Below, one piece after another: positions 15,115 through 24,028 of a stretch of DNA of 62,785 nucleotides; positions within the stretch are counted from its first letter, which is position 1; every line of letters begins with the position of its first letter. The translations under genes were made by a program, and so were the position numbers. The DNA comes from Prevotella sp. (GTDB lineage: Bacteria; Bacteroidota; Bacteroidia; Bacteroidales; Bacteroidaceae), in the NCBI GenBank assembly GCA_017538105.1, contig JAFYJN010000068.1, positions 1 through 62,785 of the forward strand. Reading direction: 5' to 3'. The notes under the pieces were generated by a model. It was not told where the DNA came from, searched no databases, and saw nothing but the letters and a program-made list of their open reading frames with translations.

Positions 15115-15634
15115 GTTGAGAACCATAGAGATGAACCGCCTCACGGTGGAGGAGTTCAAGGCATCGGAGAAACTGCCGCTCACGGTGGTGCTCGATGATG
15201 TGCGCTCGCTCTATAATGTGGGGTCGGTGTTCCGCACCTGCGATGCTTTCCGTGTGGAGCGTGTCTGTCTGTGCGGCATCACCGCCTGTCCGCCGAATGC
15301 GGAGATACATAAGACGGCCTTAGGTGGCGAGGATGCCGTAGATTGGCAATATTTCGCCACTGCCGAGGAGGCGGTGAAGGCATTACAAGCTGAGGGCGTG
15401 TTCGTCTATAGCATCGAGCAGGTGGAGGGTTCTACGAAGTTGCAGGAGTTACAAACAGACCCTTCACGCCGTTACGCCGTGGTTTTCGGTAACGAGGTGA
15501 AGGGTGTGCATCAGAGTGTGGTCGATATGTCGGACGGTTGCTTGGAGATTCCCCAGTTTGGCACCAAGCACTCGCTCAATGTGGCCAACACCGCCAGCAT
15601 CGTGATATGGGAGTTTGCAAGAAGAAAAATATAA
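15107..15634 (+). CDS. TrmH/SpoU family RNA methyltransferase
   Basis: A 175-residue SPOUT-fold SAM-dependent RNA ribose methyltransferase. The three SpoU motifs are visible: LYNVGSVFRTCDAF (motif 1), VVFGNEVKGV (motif 2) and LEIPQFGTKHSLNVANTASI (motif 3), which form the trefoil knot. There is no N-terminal L30e-like substrate domain, so it is the short TrmL/TrmH-like form; the RNA target cannot be told. Overlaps sufE by 8 bp and is followed by two class A elements. Confidence 0.93.
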   Translation: MRKLRTIEMNRLTVEEFKASEKLPLTVVLDDVRSLYNVGSVFRTCDAFRVERVCLCGITACPPNAEIHKTALGGEDAVDWQYFATAEEAVKALQAEGVFVYSIEQVEGSTKLQELQTDPSRRYAVVFGNEVKGVHQSVVDMSDGCLEIPQFGTKHSLNVANTASIVIWEFARRKI

Positions 15635-15646
15635 CCTACCCTAACA

Positions 15647-15712
15647 CCCACCCCGGCCCTCCCCAAGGGAGGGAGCGTTAAAGAACCCACCCCGGCCCTC
15701 CCCAAGGGAGGG
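15647..15712 (+). repeat. Two tandem class A elements behind the methyltransferase gene
   Basis: Copies at 15647-15673 and 15686-15712, 13-40 bp after the stop codon, in the same orientation as the gene. Spacer is AGCGTTAAAGAA. The next gene (15769) is convergent and does not have a class A element at its own 3' end. Confidence 0.85.
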
Positions 15713-15768
15713 AGTTAGGGGGCCAGGAACACACACCTATTATCCTTCTCAAGATTTCTTTCCCGTGC

Positions 15769-17850
15769 TTATTTGATTACAAGTTTGCGTGAGATGTGGC
15801 TCTTCGCCGTGCTGATGCAGACGGTATAGATGCCCTTGGGTAACTGTTGCATGTTCAGCAACACTTCTTGACCGCGCATCAGGTTGTTGAGGAATTGCGA
15901 CTGGCAGAGACGCCCCTGTTGGTCATAAACCATCATGGTGGCCTGTGCTTCGGCATTGTTGAAGAGTACGCGCCACAGTCCTCCTTCTTTCTTCATGCTT
16001 ATCGGCTGCTCACTGCCATAGACCGATGGTATGCCCGTGGCATCGGCCAGTTGGAGCGCCATCTTCAGACCCTCATAAGCATCTATCTTGCCATAGCCCC
16101 AGCGACTGTTCCACTCGTCGCTGCCCGTGAATTCATCCTTGCGCGATGTGGAGGCCACGATGTCATGCAGTTGTTCGCAGCTCAGGTTCGGGTTGGCCTG
16201 TAGCCAGAGCGCCATGGTGCCGCTCACCACGGGAGCTGCCATGGATGTGCCAGCACTGGCCATATAGTATTGGTCTTCACCATTGACATTGATTTTGTCG
16301 ACGAGCAGAGGACCGTCACCGCCACTTTCCGACACATAGTCGATGGCCGAGGCAATCATGCCTCCTGGAGCCGCCACATCAGGTTTGCGCAGTTCCGGTC
16401 TGATGGTAGGACCGATAGATGAAGAGGTGTTGAGTTCATTTAAACCATTAACCATTCCATAAGCTTGAGCATCAATTGTGCCCATTGTCAGGCTGTTGAT
16501 GACGGTCTTGCTCACGTAGTTTCCCACGCAGAACGCTTTCTCGGCACATTGGCCTATGCCACCGATACTCATCACGTTGTCGCCTTCAAGACTGGTCAGG
16601 CCCAGTTTGGTGAAGTTGACCTTTTTGAACTCGTTGCCTTCTTCCGTCCAAGCGTCGAAGCCGTCGCCCGCATGACCGCTCACCACGAACACGGTGTAGT
16701 AGATGGGTGAGGTGTTGGTGGGATAGTATAGATAGTGCTCTTTTCCATTGTACGTACATATTTCGTTCGCTGAAAATTCACCATCGAACGACAGTTCCTT
16801 GGGATTTCCAGCTCCCGTGGTTTTGTATGCTTTCACGGTAAGGTGTTGCTGTCCATCGGTGGCTTTTCCCCAGAGGTCGATGACGGGGTCGATACCACCT
16901 TGTTTGATAGCGATAGCCACCTGCTCGTCGTCTTCGGTGAAGGTGTAGCTGACGTGTACTTTTTCGGCACCAGAGTTGCCTGCGGCGAGAACGAGAGCCC
17001 TGCCTGTGCCCGCTGTGGCAATATTGTCGACAAACTGGTCATAGGGTGTCAGCCCGTCGTGTGGTCCGTGGATGCCACCGAAACTCATGTTCACCACGAA
17101 AGGTTGTCCTTTCTCTTGAGCATATTGGTCGATAAAAGTCAGGTCTTCCATCACCTCTGCTTCCTCCATCGACGAGGAAATCATCATGATGTCGGCCTCC
17201 GGAGCCACGCCGCTGAAGTCGTTCTGGCTGATGACCGACCCTGCGGCGATGCCCGCCGTGTGCGTGCCGTGCCCGCCAGGTTCTTCATATTCGTCGTTGC
17301 CGGCTGGAATGTCGGTGGTGGGTTCCGTCACCACACCTTTTGCATAGTCTTTGCGGTTCCACACCACCTTCACACGCTTGTTGCCCTCGTTGTCGAGGAA
17401 CGCGATATGGTCGTATTTGAAACCACCGTCAATCATCGCCACCAGCACGCCTTTTCCCGTGAAGGGTGTCTCAAACTCACCGCTCTCGCGGATGGTATGC
17501 ACACCAATGTCTTCACGTGCCTTGTCCATGAAGAAATGGAAGCGTCGTGAGCCATGGATGCGGCTGATGCGTTTGTCAGCACTAAGTGTCTCGCGCAGGA
17601 AATGTGCTGGTACGATGGCCGTTGCCATCCCTTTTCCCACTACTGTGGCGTGGTAGCCAGCCTGGCGGATACCGGCTACCAGGGCATCAGCATCGTCAGC
17701 GGTCATTGTCACAGCTTGTAGTTTGCTGTCATCGGCAAGAGCCTGCAATTTAGCCGTGGCATCCAGTCGTTGCTGTTTGGTATTCAAGTCTTGGGCCTGC
17801 ACCATGAGCGTAGCCCCGAAAAACAGTAATAGGGTACAAAATTTACGCAT
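15769..17850 (-). CDS. Secreted subtilisin-like (S8) serine protease with T9SS-like C-terminal domain
   Basis: A 693-residue protein: signal peptide (ends near VQAQ20), N-terminal prodomain-like region to ~130, then an S8 catalytic domain with Asp141 (VAMIDGGF), His194 (GGHGTHTAG) and Ser536 (AGTSMAAP). A large insertion separates His and Ser. The last ~75 residues (ATMMVYDQQGRLCQSQFL, LPKGIYTVCISTAKSHISRK) match the beta-sandwich type A sorting domain of type IX secretion cargo, so it is likely exported to the surface. Transcribed alone from a consensus promoter at 17876-17906. Confidence 0.93.
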   Translation of the reverse strand: MRKFCTLLLFFGATLMVQAQDLNTKQQRLDATAKLQALADDSKLQAVTMTADDADALVAGIRQAGYHATVVGKGMATAIVPAHFLRETLSADKRISRIHGSRRFHFFMDKAREDIGVHTIRESGEFETPFTGKGVLVAMIDGGFKYDHIAFLDNEGNKRVKVVWNRKDYAKGVVTEPTTDIPAGNDEYEEPGGHGTHTAGIAAGSVISQNDFSGVAPEADIMMISSSMEEAEVMEDLTFIDQYAQEKGQPFVVNMSFGGIHGPHDGLTPYDQFVDNIATAGTGRALVLAAGNSGAEKVHVSYTFTEDDEQVAIAIKQGGIDPVIDLWGKATDGQQHLTVKAYKTTGAGNPKELSFDGEFSANEICTYNGKEHYLYYPTNTSPIYYTVFVVSGHAGDGFDAWTEEGNEFKKVNFTKLGLTSLEGDNVMSIGGIGQCAEKAFCVGNYVSKTVINSLTMGTIDAQAYGMVNGLNELNTSSSIGPTIRPELRKPDVAAPGGMIASAIDYVSESGGDGPLLVDKINVNGEDQYYMASAGTSMAAPVVSGTMALWLQANPNLSCEQLHDIVASTSRKDEFTGSDEWNSRWGYGKIDAYEGLKMALQLADATGIPSVYGSEQPISMKKEGGLWRVLFNNAEAQATMMVYDQQGRLCQSQFLNNLMRGQEVLLNMQQLPKGIYTVCISTAKSHISRKLVIK

Positions 17851-17875
17851 GCACTTAGTTTTTTGCTGTTCGGTG

Positions 17876-17906
17876 CAAATTTACAGATAAACACTGTAAT
17901 ATCCAA
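17876..17906 (-). promoter_or_regulatory. Promoter of the S8 protease gene
   Basis: Minus strand: TTG (17906-17904), 20 bp, TAAATTTG (17883-17876), 26 bp from the start codon. Full match to TTG-N20-TAnnTTTG. The hairpin terminator of the upstream gene lies immediately before it. Confidence 0.8.
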
Positions 17907-17912
17907 GCAATA

Positions 17913-17955
17913 ACAAAAAAAGTGACAAACTGTAATGAACAGTCTGTCACTTTTT
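17913..17955 (-). terminator. Intrinsic terminator downstream of the CoA-transferase gene
   Basis: AAAAAGTGACA and TGTCACTTTTT (17945-17955) pair across a ~19-nt imperfect middle (AACTGT/ACAGT also pair). In minus orientation the stem is followed by a T-run. It lies about 75 bp beyond the stop of the gene at 18031. Confidence 0.75.
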
Positions 17956-17982
17956 AGGGTTACTTGCCTCTAACTTTTTACC

Positions 17983-18027
17983 CCCTCCCTTTGGGAGGGC
18001 TGGGGTGGGTATTAGGGTCGGGGTGGG
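17983..18027 (-). repeat. Class A element behind the CoA-transferase gene
   Basis: One full copy (17983-18009) and a truncated CCCACCCCGACCC copy nearest to the gene. Orientation is class A for the minus-strand gene, and the truncated copy abuts its stop codon at 18031-18033. Confidence 0.85.
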
Positions 18028-18030
18028 TGT

Positions 18031-19536
18031 TTATTTCACATATTCCGCGAAGTCGGTCAGGTGCATGTCGCCCTTGCGTGCCAGCGTGTCGTGCATGGCG
18101 AAGGCGGCGGGCAGGTAATGCTTGGTATGTCCACCCTTGGCCATCTTCAGGTAGTCCCAAAGCAGCTGCTTGTAGTCGGGGTGAGCACAGTTCTCAATGA
18201 TGATTTCCGCGCGCTGTGCCGGACTCTTTCCACGCAGGTCGGCCACGCCCTGTTCGGTCACGATGATGTTCACGTCGTGCTCCGAGCTGTCCTGGTGGCT
18301 CACGAAGGGCACGATGGAGCTGATGAGACCACCCTTGGCTGTGGACGGGCAGGTGAAGATGCTCAGGTAGGCGTTGCGGATGAAGTCGCCGCTGCCGCCG
18401 ATGCCGTTCATCATCTTCGTGCCGCTGATATGTGTTGAGTTGGCATTGCCGTAGATGTCACATTCGATGGCTGTGTTGATGGCGATGACACCCAGTCGGC
18501 GAATCAGTTCGGGACTGTTGGAAATCTCGCTCTGGCGCAGTGTCAGGTGGTTACGGAAATGGTCCATGTTGTCATACACCTGCATCAGGCATTCGTTGCT
18601 CACGGTGAGCGAGCAGGCCGAAGCGTCTTTCACGCGTCCTTCGAGCATCATGCCGATGACCGAGTTCTGAATCACCTCGGTGTAGATGTTGAAGTCGGGC
18701 ACGTGCTTGTCCTGTCCCAGTGCGCCGAGGATGGCGTTGGCTGTCGAGCCCACGCCGCTCTGCAGCGGCAGGAACTCCTTGGGGATACGTCCCTTGTGCA
18801 TCTCATCGACGAGGAACTCGGCGGTGAGGTAACCGATGCGGTCGGTTACGGGGTTGCTGTCGGTGAAGGCGCGTGCCTCGTCGGGGATGTTGCACTCCAC
18901 CACGCCCACGATTTTCTTCGGGTCGATTTCCACGTAGGGCTTGCCGATGCGGTCGCTTACGTGCTCGATGGGTATGGCCTTGCGGTAAGGCGGGTCGAGC
19001 GGCTCGTACACGTCGTGAATGAATTTCGCGTTGGGGTTATGGAACGAGTTCAGTTCGAGGATGACATGCTTCGCCAGACGTGCTGCCGTGGGGCTGATGC
19101 CACCGGCTGCGGTAAGGTATGCCTTGCATACGTCATCACCCTCTTCGATGTCGCACACCTCGAGGATGGCCCAGTTCACATCGCCATAGAAGCCGTAGCG
19201 CAGTTCCTGTGCCATGTGGCTCAGGTGCAGGTCATTATAGGGAATCTCTCCCATGTTCACATGTTTGCGGAAGTCGGGGTTGGTGGTGTAGGGGGCGCGG
19301 TATTTGATGGCCTGGGCAACTGCCAGGTCGCCGTCCGTGCTCTGTCCTGTGGAAGCACCGGTGAAGATACCCACTTTGAACTCTCGTCCGGCCTCATGCT
19401 CGGCCGTGGCGATTTTCGCCAACTCCTTGGTAACGGCCTTGGCCACACCAGCGGGTGTAAATCCGCTCAATGCCAGGTTGTCACCGTTTTTAATCAATGC
19501 CGCCGCTTCGGCAGCAGTAAGACGTGTATAAGCCAT
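18031..19536 (-). CDS. Acetyl-CoA hydrolase/transferase family, probable succinyl-CoA:acetate CoA-transferase
   Basis: A 501-residue class I CoA-transferase. Catalytic Glu287 in IYTEVIQNSVIG; the GGSGDFIRNAYLS and IVTEQGVADLRGKSP segments are conserved in Cat1/AarC-type enzymes. In Bacteroidota this enzyme moves CoA between succinate/propionate and acetate in fermentation of sugars to succinate, acetate and propionate; the exact pair of acids is inferred. Single-gene transcript with consensus promoter (19577-19606), terminator (17913-17955) and a class A element between. Confidence 0.93.
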   Translation of the reverse strand: MAYTRLTAAEAAALIKNGDNLALSGFTPAGVAKAVTKELAKIATAEHEAGREFKVGIFTGASTGQSTDGDLAVAQAIKYRAPYTTNPDFRKHVNMGEIPYNDLHLSHMAQELRYGFYGDVNWAILEVCDIEEGDDVCKAYLTAAGGISPTAARLAKHVILELNSFHNPNAKFIHDVYEPLDPPYRKAIPIEHVSDRIGKPYVEIDPKKIVGVVECNIPDEARAFTDSNPVTDRIGYLTAEFLVDEMHKGRIPKEFLPLQSGVGSTANAILGALGQDKHVPDFNIYTEVIQNSVIGMMLEGRVKDASACSLTVSNECLMQVYDNMDHFRNHLTLRQSEISNSPELIRRLGVIAINTAIECDIYGNANSTHISGTKMMNGIGGSGDFIRNAYLSIFTCPSTAKGGLISSIVPFVSHQDSSEHDVNIIVTEQGVADLRGKSPAQRAEIIIENCAHPDYKQLLWDYLKMAKGGHTKHYLPAAFAMHDTLARKGDMHLTDFAEYVK

Positions 19537-19575
19537 TGAATAATAAAAGATTTTATGGGTTTTTCAATATTTGGT

Positions 19576-19840
19576 GCAAAGGTAGTGCAAACCGAAGACA
19601 ATACAAAATAAAATGATTTTTATTTTTTTGTTGAGGTGCAGCCTACCTTATAGAAAGGTAGTGCAAAAATTCGATTAAGTGAGCGAAATGAGAGTTTATT
19701 TTCATTTCCGAGCGTGAGATTTTTATTAAAACCGAAGACAATACAAAATAAAATGATTTTTATTTTTATTGTTGGTGCTGCCTACCTTATAGAAAGGTAG
19801 TGCAAGTTGAGTGAAAAACCCACAAAGCCATTAAGGGAGA
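19576..19840. repeat. Two tandem copies of a ~100-bp promoter-containing repeat
   Basis: Copy 1 (19576-19690) and copy 2 (19728-19840) share ACCGAAGACAATACAAAATA, AAATGATTTTTATTTTT and CTACCTTATAGAAAGGTAGTGCAA. The last contains the short palindrome CTACCTT-ATAG-AAGGTAG. Only copy 1 keeps the TACCTTTG box facing a gene; copy 2 has lost it. The ~310-bp gap holds no gene. Confidence 0.75.
19577..19606 (-). promoter_or_regulatory. Promoter of the CoA-transferase gene
   Basis: Minus strand: TTG (19606-19604), 19 bp, TACCTTTG (19584-19577). The sequence TTGTCTTCGGTTTGCACTAC is shared with the promoter at 10733-10762. Confidence 0.8.
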
Positions 19841-19848
19841 GCACTCAT

Positions 19849-20325
19849 TTATTCGAGTCTGAAGGTGACAGGTACGCTATATCTTACGCATATGGGCTGT
19901 CCATTTTCTGTTCCAGGAATCCATTTTGGCATGGACTTAACGATGCGGAGGGCTTCCTTGTCGAAGGCAGGATCTAGACCCCTCACGACTTTCAAATCGG
20001 TGAGGCTGCCGTCTGTCTCCACTACAAAGGTAACGATAACCCGACCCTGGACATCCGCCTCAACGTCGGGCCACTGCAAATTTTCTTTCAGAAATTGGAG
20101 CATAGCCTCTTGTCCACCGGGAAAGGACGGATAGGTATAGGGGACACCACAATAAATACTGTCCTGTTTCACGCTGTCTTTACGATGAGCATCCTGACTT
20201 CTACATAGCACTGTCAAGGGCCAAGGTGAGACCAGGTAAGGACGTTCAACAGTCTCTTGTGCCAACACTGGCAACATAACCCATGCAGCCATCAAGGCCA
20301 TCATCATTATTCTTTTCGTCATCAT
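19849..20325 (-). CDS. Secreted TonB C-terminal domain protein
   Basis: A 158-residue protein with a signal peptide (ends near VLAQ) and a TonB-C type domain: PSFPGGQEAMLQFLKENLQWP, GRVIVTFVVETDGSLTDLKV and FDKEALRIVKSMPKWIPGTENG, ending VPVTFRLE, the usual Bacteroidota form. It lacks the N-terminal membrane anchor and proline-rich spacer of a real TonB, so it is not a complete energy transducer; such stand-alone domains are common in Bacteroidota and their role is not known to me. Promoter at 20381-20388. Confidence 0.88.
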   Translation of the reverse strand: MMTKRIMMMALMAAWVMLPVLAQETVERPYLVSPWPLTVLCRSQDAHRKDSVKQDSIYCGVPYTYPSFPGGQEAMLQFLKENLQWPDVEADVQGRVIVTFVVETDGSLTDLKVVRGLDPAFDKEALRIVKSMPKWIPGTENGQPICVRYSVPVTFRLE

Positions 20326-20380
20326 TTGTTTTTTGGCACCAGCATCATCAAGCGGGTAAAAGTGAATTAATAGTGATATG

Positions 20381-20388
20381 CAAACATA
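20381..20388 (-). promoter_or_regulatory. -7 element of the TonB-domain gene
   Basis: Minus strand TATGTTTG (20388-20381), 56 bp before the start codon. TAnnTTTG match. Confidence 0.55.
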
Positions 20389-20402
20389 ATTTCTGTGATT
20401 AA

Positions 20403-20993
20403 TTAAATAATAGCAAAATTTATAACTTTTTTATTTTCAATATCCACAATCACATGTCCGTCCCACTTTCCTCCGTCAGTTATCTTCACCCAATCGTGTT
20501 TTAATTCTCTTGCCCATCCGTTTGGTGTATGCCATCCTGTAAACATATTAACATATACAAGTTTCTTTTTCCTTTCGTTATCTTTATAACCGATATATTG
20601 TTTGAAATAGTAATTATAGGGGAATGGCTTATAACTATCATCAATACTATCATCACTAATACTGGTAACAACGCCCTCGAAATGCTTTTTTACAAGATCT
20701 CGTGCTATACTGAATTCATCTTCCGAGAGGATGAATACAGAATCCTTCACAATATCAAATGATTGTTCCAACTCTGGAATTGACAAATCCTCAATCCTGA
20801 TGTCCAATGAGTCGATAGGCTTATCTTTTGCTTTGAAAGAAGGCCATTTCATTCTTGCATCCATCTCAGCCAGATGCTTTCTTAATTCTTCTTTCGAATC
20901 CTGAACGGTTTCTTTTCTCCCGGAATTTGAGCAGTTAATGAATAAAACAGCAGCAATTATTGCTAGAAAAATCAGATAACTATTTGATTTCAT
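20403..20993 (-). CDS. Lipoprotein of unknown function (paralogue of 21328-21936)
   Basis: A 196-residue lipoprotein: signal peptide with lipobox LFINC (Cys21). The mature protein has an acidic helical start (SKEELRKHLAEMDARMKWP), then DSLDIRIEDLSIP, DSVFILSEDEF and a C-terminal PFPYNYYFKQYIGYK, VYVNMFTGWHTPNGWARELK. The gene 21328-21936 encodes a protein of the same length and order with roughly 60% or more identical residues by eye, so this is a tandem duplication. No family recognised. AT-rich, with its own promoter. Confidence 0.75.
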   Translation of the reverse strand: MKSNSYLIFLAIIAAVLFINCSNSGRKETVQDSKEELRKHLAEMDARMKWPSFKAKDKPIDSLDIRIEDLSIPELEQSFDIVKDSVFILSEDEFSIARDLVKKHFEGVVTSISDDSIDDSYKPFPYNYYFKQYIGYKDNERKKKLVYVNMFTGWHTPNGWARELKHDWVKITDGGKWDGHVIVDIENKKVINFAII

Positions 20994-21065
20994 ATTTTTT
21001 ATTTTTTCTGTTAAACATAAAAGACTTCTTGTATATCGTTAGTATTAATACTACATAAGTTTTTG

Positions 21066-21096
21066 CAAAGATAATCATTAAATCATCTTTTTGCAA
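21066..21096 (-). promoter_or_regulatory. Promoter of lipoprotein gene 20403-20993
   Basis: Minus strand: TTG (21096-21094), 20 bp, TATCTTTG (21073-21066). Consensus match, 72 bp upstream of the start. The rest of the ~330-bp gap to 21327 is AT-rich and I see no gene in it. Confidence 0.7.
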
Positions 21097-21327
21097 TACC
21101 CTATCGCTTATTGACACAATTAAAAATAGCAACAAACTGAAAAACAACATGTTGCAGATATTGCCACATTCTTTTTGACACAACAGTTTTAAAGAGAAGT
21201 TTAGGAGTGAGCAATGGATTGACGGTCTCATTATATCAATTTCCTCGTCCCATCGATATTAAGACCTTTCTCTTCATCATACTATCAAATGTGATAATCC
21301 CTGTTCCCTTGATTCATTGATGACACA

Positions 21328-21936
21328 TCAATAAGGCCCGTGTATATATAAGGATTTAACTTCTTTCTTTTCAATATCCACTATTATATGTCCGAAACTC
21401 TTTCCTCCGTCATATACCATTAACCACTTGTCTTTTAATTCTCTTGCCCATCCGTTTGGCGTTTGCCATGATGTAAACATATTCACATATACTAGTCTCT
21501 TCCCATCTTTCTCTTTATATCCAATATATTGCTTGAAGTAGTAATTATAGGGGAATGGTTTTTTTCTGTCATCGATACTATCATTACCAACACTTGTATC
21601 TATACTGTCGAAATGCTTCTTTACAAGATATCGTGCCATATTGAATTCATCTTCCGAGAGGATGAATACAGAATCTTTGACAACATCAAATTCCAAATCT
21701 AGCAAAGGAATTGATAAATCTTCTATCCTGATGTCCAATGAGTCGATAGACTTATCTTTTGCTTCGACCCAAGGCCACTTCATTCTTTCCATCTTCTCGG
21801 CTAATTGACTTGACATCTCACTTTCCGTTTCTTCCTTCGCTTCTTGAATAGGGTCTTTTTTCTTTGAGTTTGAACAACTTAGGAAAATACCGGCAAGTAT
21901 CAAGATTAAAAATGTAGATAAACTATTTGATTTCAT
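21328..21936 (-). CDS. Lipoprotein of unknown function (paralogue of 20403-20993)
   Basis: A 202-residue lipoprotein with lipobox IFLSC (Cys21). It shares with its neighbour the blocks DSLDIRIEDLSIP, VKDSVFILSEDEF, KPFPYNYYFKQYIGYK, VYVNMF and TPNGWAREL; the N-terminal helical region and the extreme C-terminus differ most. Retention of both copies with divergence at the ends would fit specificity variants of one protein, for example immunity proteins, but this is inference. Starts 49 bp after the upstream gene's stop. Confidence 0.75.
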   Translation of the reverse strand: MKSNSLSTFLILILAGIFLSCSNSKKKDPIQEAKEETESEMSSQLAEKMERMKWPWVEAKDKSIDSLDIRIEDLSIPLLDLEFDVVKDSVFILSEDEFNMARYLVKKHFDSIDTSVGNDSIDDRKKPFPYNYYFKQYIGYKEKDGKRLVYVNMFTSWQTPNGWARELKDKWLMVYDGGKSFGHIIVDIEKKEVKSLYIHGPY

Positions 21937-21985
21937 ACCTTTATTTATTATTGTTGATATATCATAGTTTCCCCAAATATCACGT

Positions 21986-22708
21986 TCATATCCACATATA
22001 TGGAGAATTTTGCAAAGGACTTCCTTCTTCTCTCCACTTCTTTCTTAAAGCGTCAAGATTTTCGTCCTTATTGCTTTCCCACCATTTATTATAGATAGCT
22101 TTGATTGTTTTCATATCATCAATCGTCATTCTCGACTTTGGAGGATTGCCCTTATCCTCTTTCCTGATAATTACACATTGATTATAGATTTGGTAAGGTT
22201 TCATCTTCTCATTCCATCTATCATATCCTATGCCAAAGGGAACATTGTCCATGATGGAATCTTTTGTCATTATTAAATCAATCATATAGGCATAGTTGAC
22301 ACCTAAAAGGCTCCCTATGACCATATTTTGCAAGTTGGATTCGTATGGATTGACAAATCCTGCAATTCCATTTTTGTCCATATCTATATGACTGATAAGA
22401 TAAGGAATGACCTCTTTTCCGTATGAGTGAATCTCTTTCATCACATTCGGCGTTAAACTAAATACGGGTTCCTCAATAATCGTGTCTCCTTCATTTACAT
22501 ATCGAATGCCGATGTAATTCCTTGACACTAAAAACTCTATATCCGAAGAGTAAAGGTCGTTTGAAGTTTCGAAAGAATCTTTAATGACAACCACGTCAGA
22601 AGGAATGTTCATGTTAGATTTGCCAACACGCTCACCACTCTTTTCATGCGTTACTTTACAACAACAAATACATAGAATTAAAATGATAGATAATATTATC
22701 TTCTTCAT
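21986..22708 (-). CDS. Lipoprotein of unknown function
   Basis: A 240-residue lipoprotein with a short hydrophobic signal and lipobox near LCICCC. The mature region has helical stretches (TPNVMKEIHSYGKEVIPYLI, NLQNMVIGSLLGVNYAYMID) and a Trp-rich C-terminus (IKAIYNKWWESNKDENL). No family recognised. It is part of the 20.4-25.5 kb AT-rich block of secreted proteins, all on the minus strand; the neighbours are not homologous to it. Confidence 0.7.
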   Translation of the reverse strand: MKKIILSIILILCICCCKVTHEKSGERVGKSNMNIPSDVVVIKDSFETSNDLYSSDIEFLVSRNYIGIRYVNEGDTIIEEPVFSLTPNVMKEIHSYGKEVIPYLISHIDMDKNGIAGFVNPYESNLQNMVIGSLLGVNYAYMIDLIMTKDSIMDNVPFGIGYDRWNEKMKPYQIYNQCVIIRKEDKGNPPKSRMTIDDMKTIKAIYNKWWESNKDENLDALRKKWREEGSPLQNSPYMWI

Positions 22709-22827
22709 ATTTTTATTTGGTTTGAGGTCTTTATACTATACCCTGTGGGTGGAAACCACGTTACTGTCATGGTCAGTATTTCAATTTCTCCATTTCGGTG
22801 ATATTTGTCCCATAGATTCACAGGATT

Positions 22828-23436
22828 TTATGGAGTCGGATACTTTTGAAGGGGTTCTAGATATCCATAGTACTCATGATACTTGAGAGTCATTCTTTTC
22901 CTTGTAATAACATCTCTTAAGAGTCCATAGCTGATGGTATCTTCTTTCCATGCAGAAGTATTTATTATTAAGTTTTTGTAACCATCATTGTATACTATTT
23001 GATTATCTTTATTCGTGATAAGATGGTAACTTTTTAAATCTGATAAATCACTTAGGTGTATTCTGTCGTCATCATGAAACCAGACAATTGTCTTACCTAA
23101 ATAGACAGAATCTCCAGAAACGAAACACATATCTACATCTTCAAGAAATTCAATATTATCCGAACGGTTATCTTCCGTTTTCTTAAAATAACAGACATAC
23201 AATTTTGCATTTGAATAGATAGGCTCTTCACACGATTTATACCTTTCTTCTGCTTCTTTTATTTCTAACGAATGATATGAATCGATAAAAGCTGTTTCCA
23301 GTATCTTAATTTCAAATATAGATATTTTTTGTTTGCATGAAATGTTGCATGCCATGAAAAATAGCATGATGCAAAGAATCAGTAATTTATTAAGATAAAA
23401 CAATCTGGAATGCTTCAAACCTGCGATTGATTTCAT
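22828..23436 (-). CDS. Secreted or lipid-anchored protein of unknown function
   Basis: A 202-residue protein with a long hydrophobic N-terminus (LNKLLILCIMLFFMACNISC), where either Cys in MACNISC could be lipidated. The mature part is acidic and beta-rich (LYVCYFKKTEDNRSDNIEF, DSVYLGKTIVWFHDDDRIHL). No family recognised. Same AT-rich composition and orientation as its neighbours. Confidence 0.65.
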   Translation of the reverse strand: MKSIAGLKHSRLFYLNKLLILCIMLFFMACNISCKQKISIFEIKILETAFIDSYHSLEIKEAEERYKSCEEPIYSNAKLYVCYFKKTEDNRSDNIEFLEDVDMCFVSGDSVYLGKTIVWFHDDDRIHLSDLSDLKSYHLITNKDNQIVYNDGYKNLIINTSAWKEDTISYGLLRDVITRKRMTLKYHEYYGYLEPLQKYPTP

Positions 23437-23533
23437 GATCTTTTCAATTTCCTTGTTCCCTACGTTTTTATCACATATAAGACTAAACTATCATTATCAA
23501 AACATATTATCGAATTCTCTTTATTCCTCGTGA

Positions 23534-23986
23534 TTAAGACCTTTTCTTTTTTGCCAAATATTTTCTTATTCTTTTCAATGCGTATTTCTTTGAAATAATG
23601 CGTTTGCTCCAAATAACTATTACAGCATCATATCCATTATCTAAAGATTCTTCCTCATTGAGTATAATAAGTTGACAGCATTTGGCCCAACTACTATTAT
23701 CGAGATTAGCAATTCTGAAAATGTAATTCTTTTCTTCAATCAAACCTCCTCCGGAACCTCCAAGAAAAAAGCATTTTTTCCCTGTGAAATCAAAAGAATC
23801 CCTTTTTTGGCTGAATAGAATATTCAAAAACTTGCTCTCATCTTCGTTGAGAAGGCAACTATTGTCCTTACCCAAGTTTTCTGGATTTATTCCATTCTCA
23901 TGCGTCTTTACCCCACCATTTATTTGAGAACTTACGAACGTCGGAAAGACCAATAATAAAAGCGGAATTATTTTCTTTATTTTCAT
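23534..23986 (-). CDS. Secreted protein of unknown function
   Basis: A 150-residue protein with signal peptide (MKIKKIIPLLLLVFPTFVSS). It has a glycine-rich turn FFLGGSGGGLIEE and a basic C-terminus (KKYALKRIRKYLAKKKRS). The ATG at 23986 is preferred because nine further residues upstream would precede the signal peptide. No family recognised. Lies 42 bp downstream of the next gene and may share its transcript. Confidence 0.65.
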   Translation of the reverse strand: MKIKKIIPLLLLVFPTFVSSQINGGVKTHENGINPENLGKDNSCLLNEDESKFLNILFSQKRDSFDFTGKKCFFLGGSGGGLIEEKNYIFRIANLDNSSWAKCCQLIILNEEESLDNGYDAVIVIWSKRIISKKYALKRIRKYLAKKKRS

Positions 23987-24028
23987 ATTATTTCTTGTTT
24001 TATGGTTATTCATTTATCTTAATGGCTC

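Noticed and set aside
20980-21231. 83-codon hydrophobic frame upstream of lipoprotein gene 20403-20993
   Set aside because: It overlaps the consensus promoter of that gene and has no start context or homology; probably AT-rich noise.
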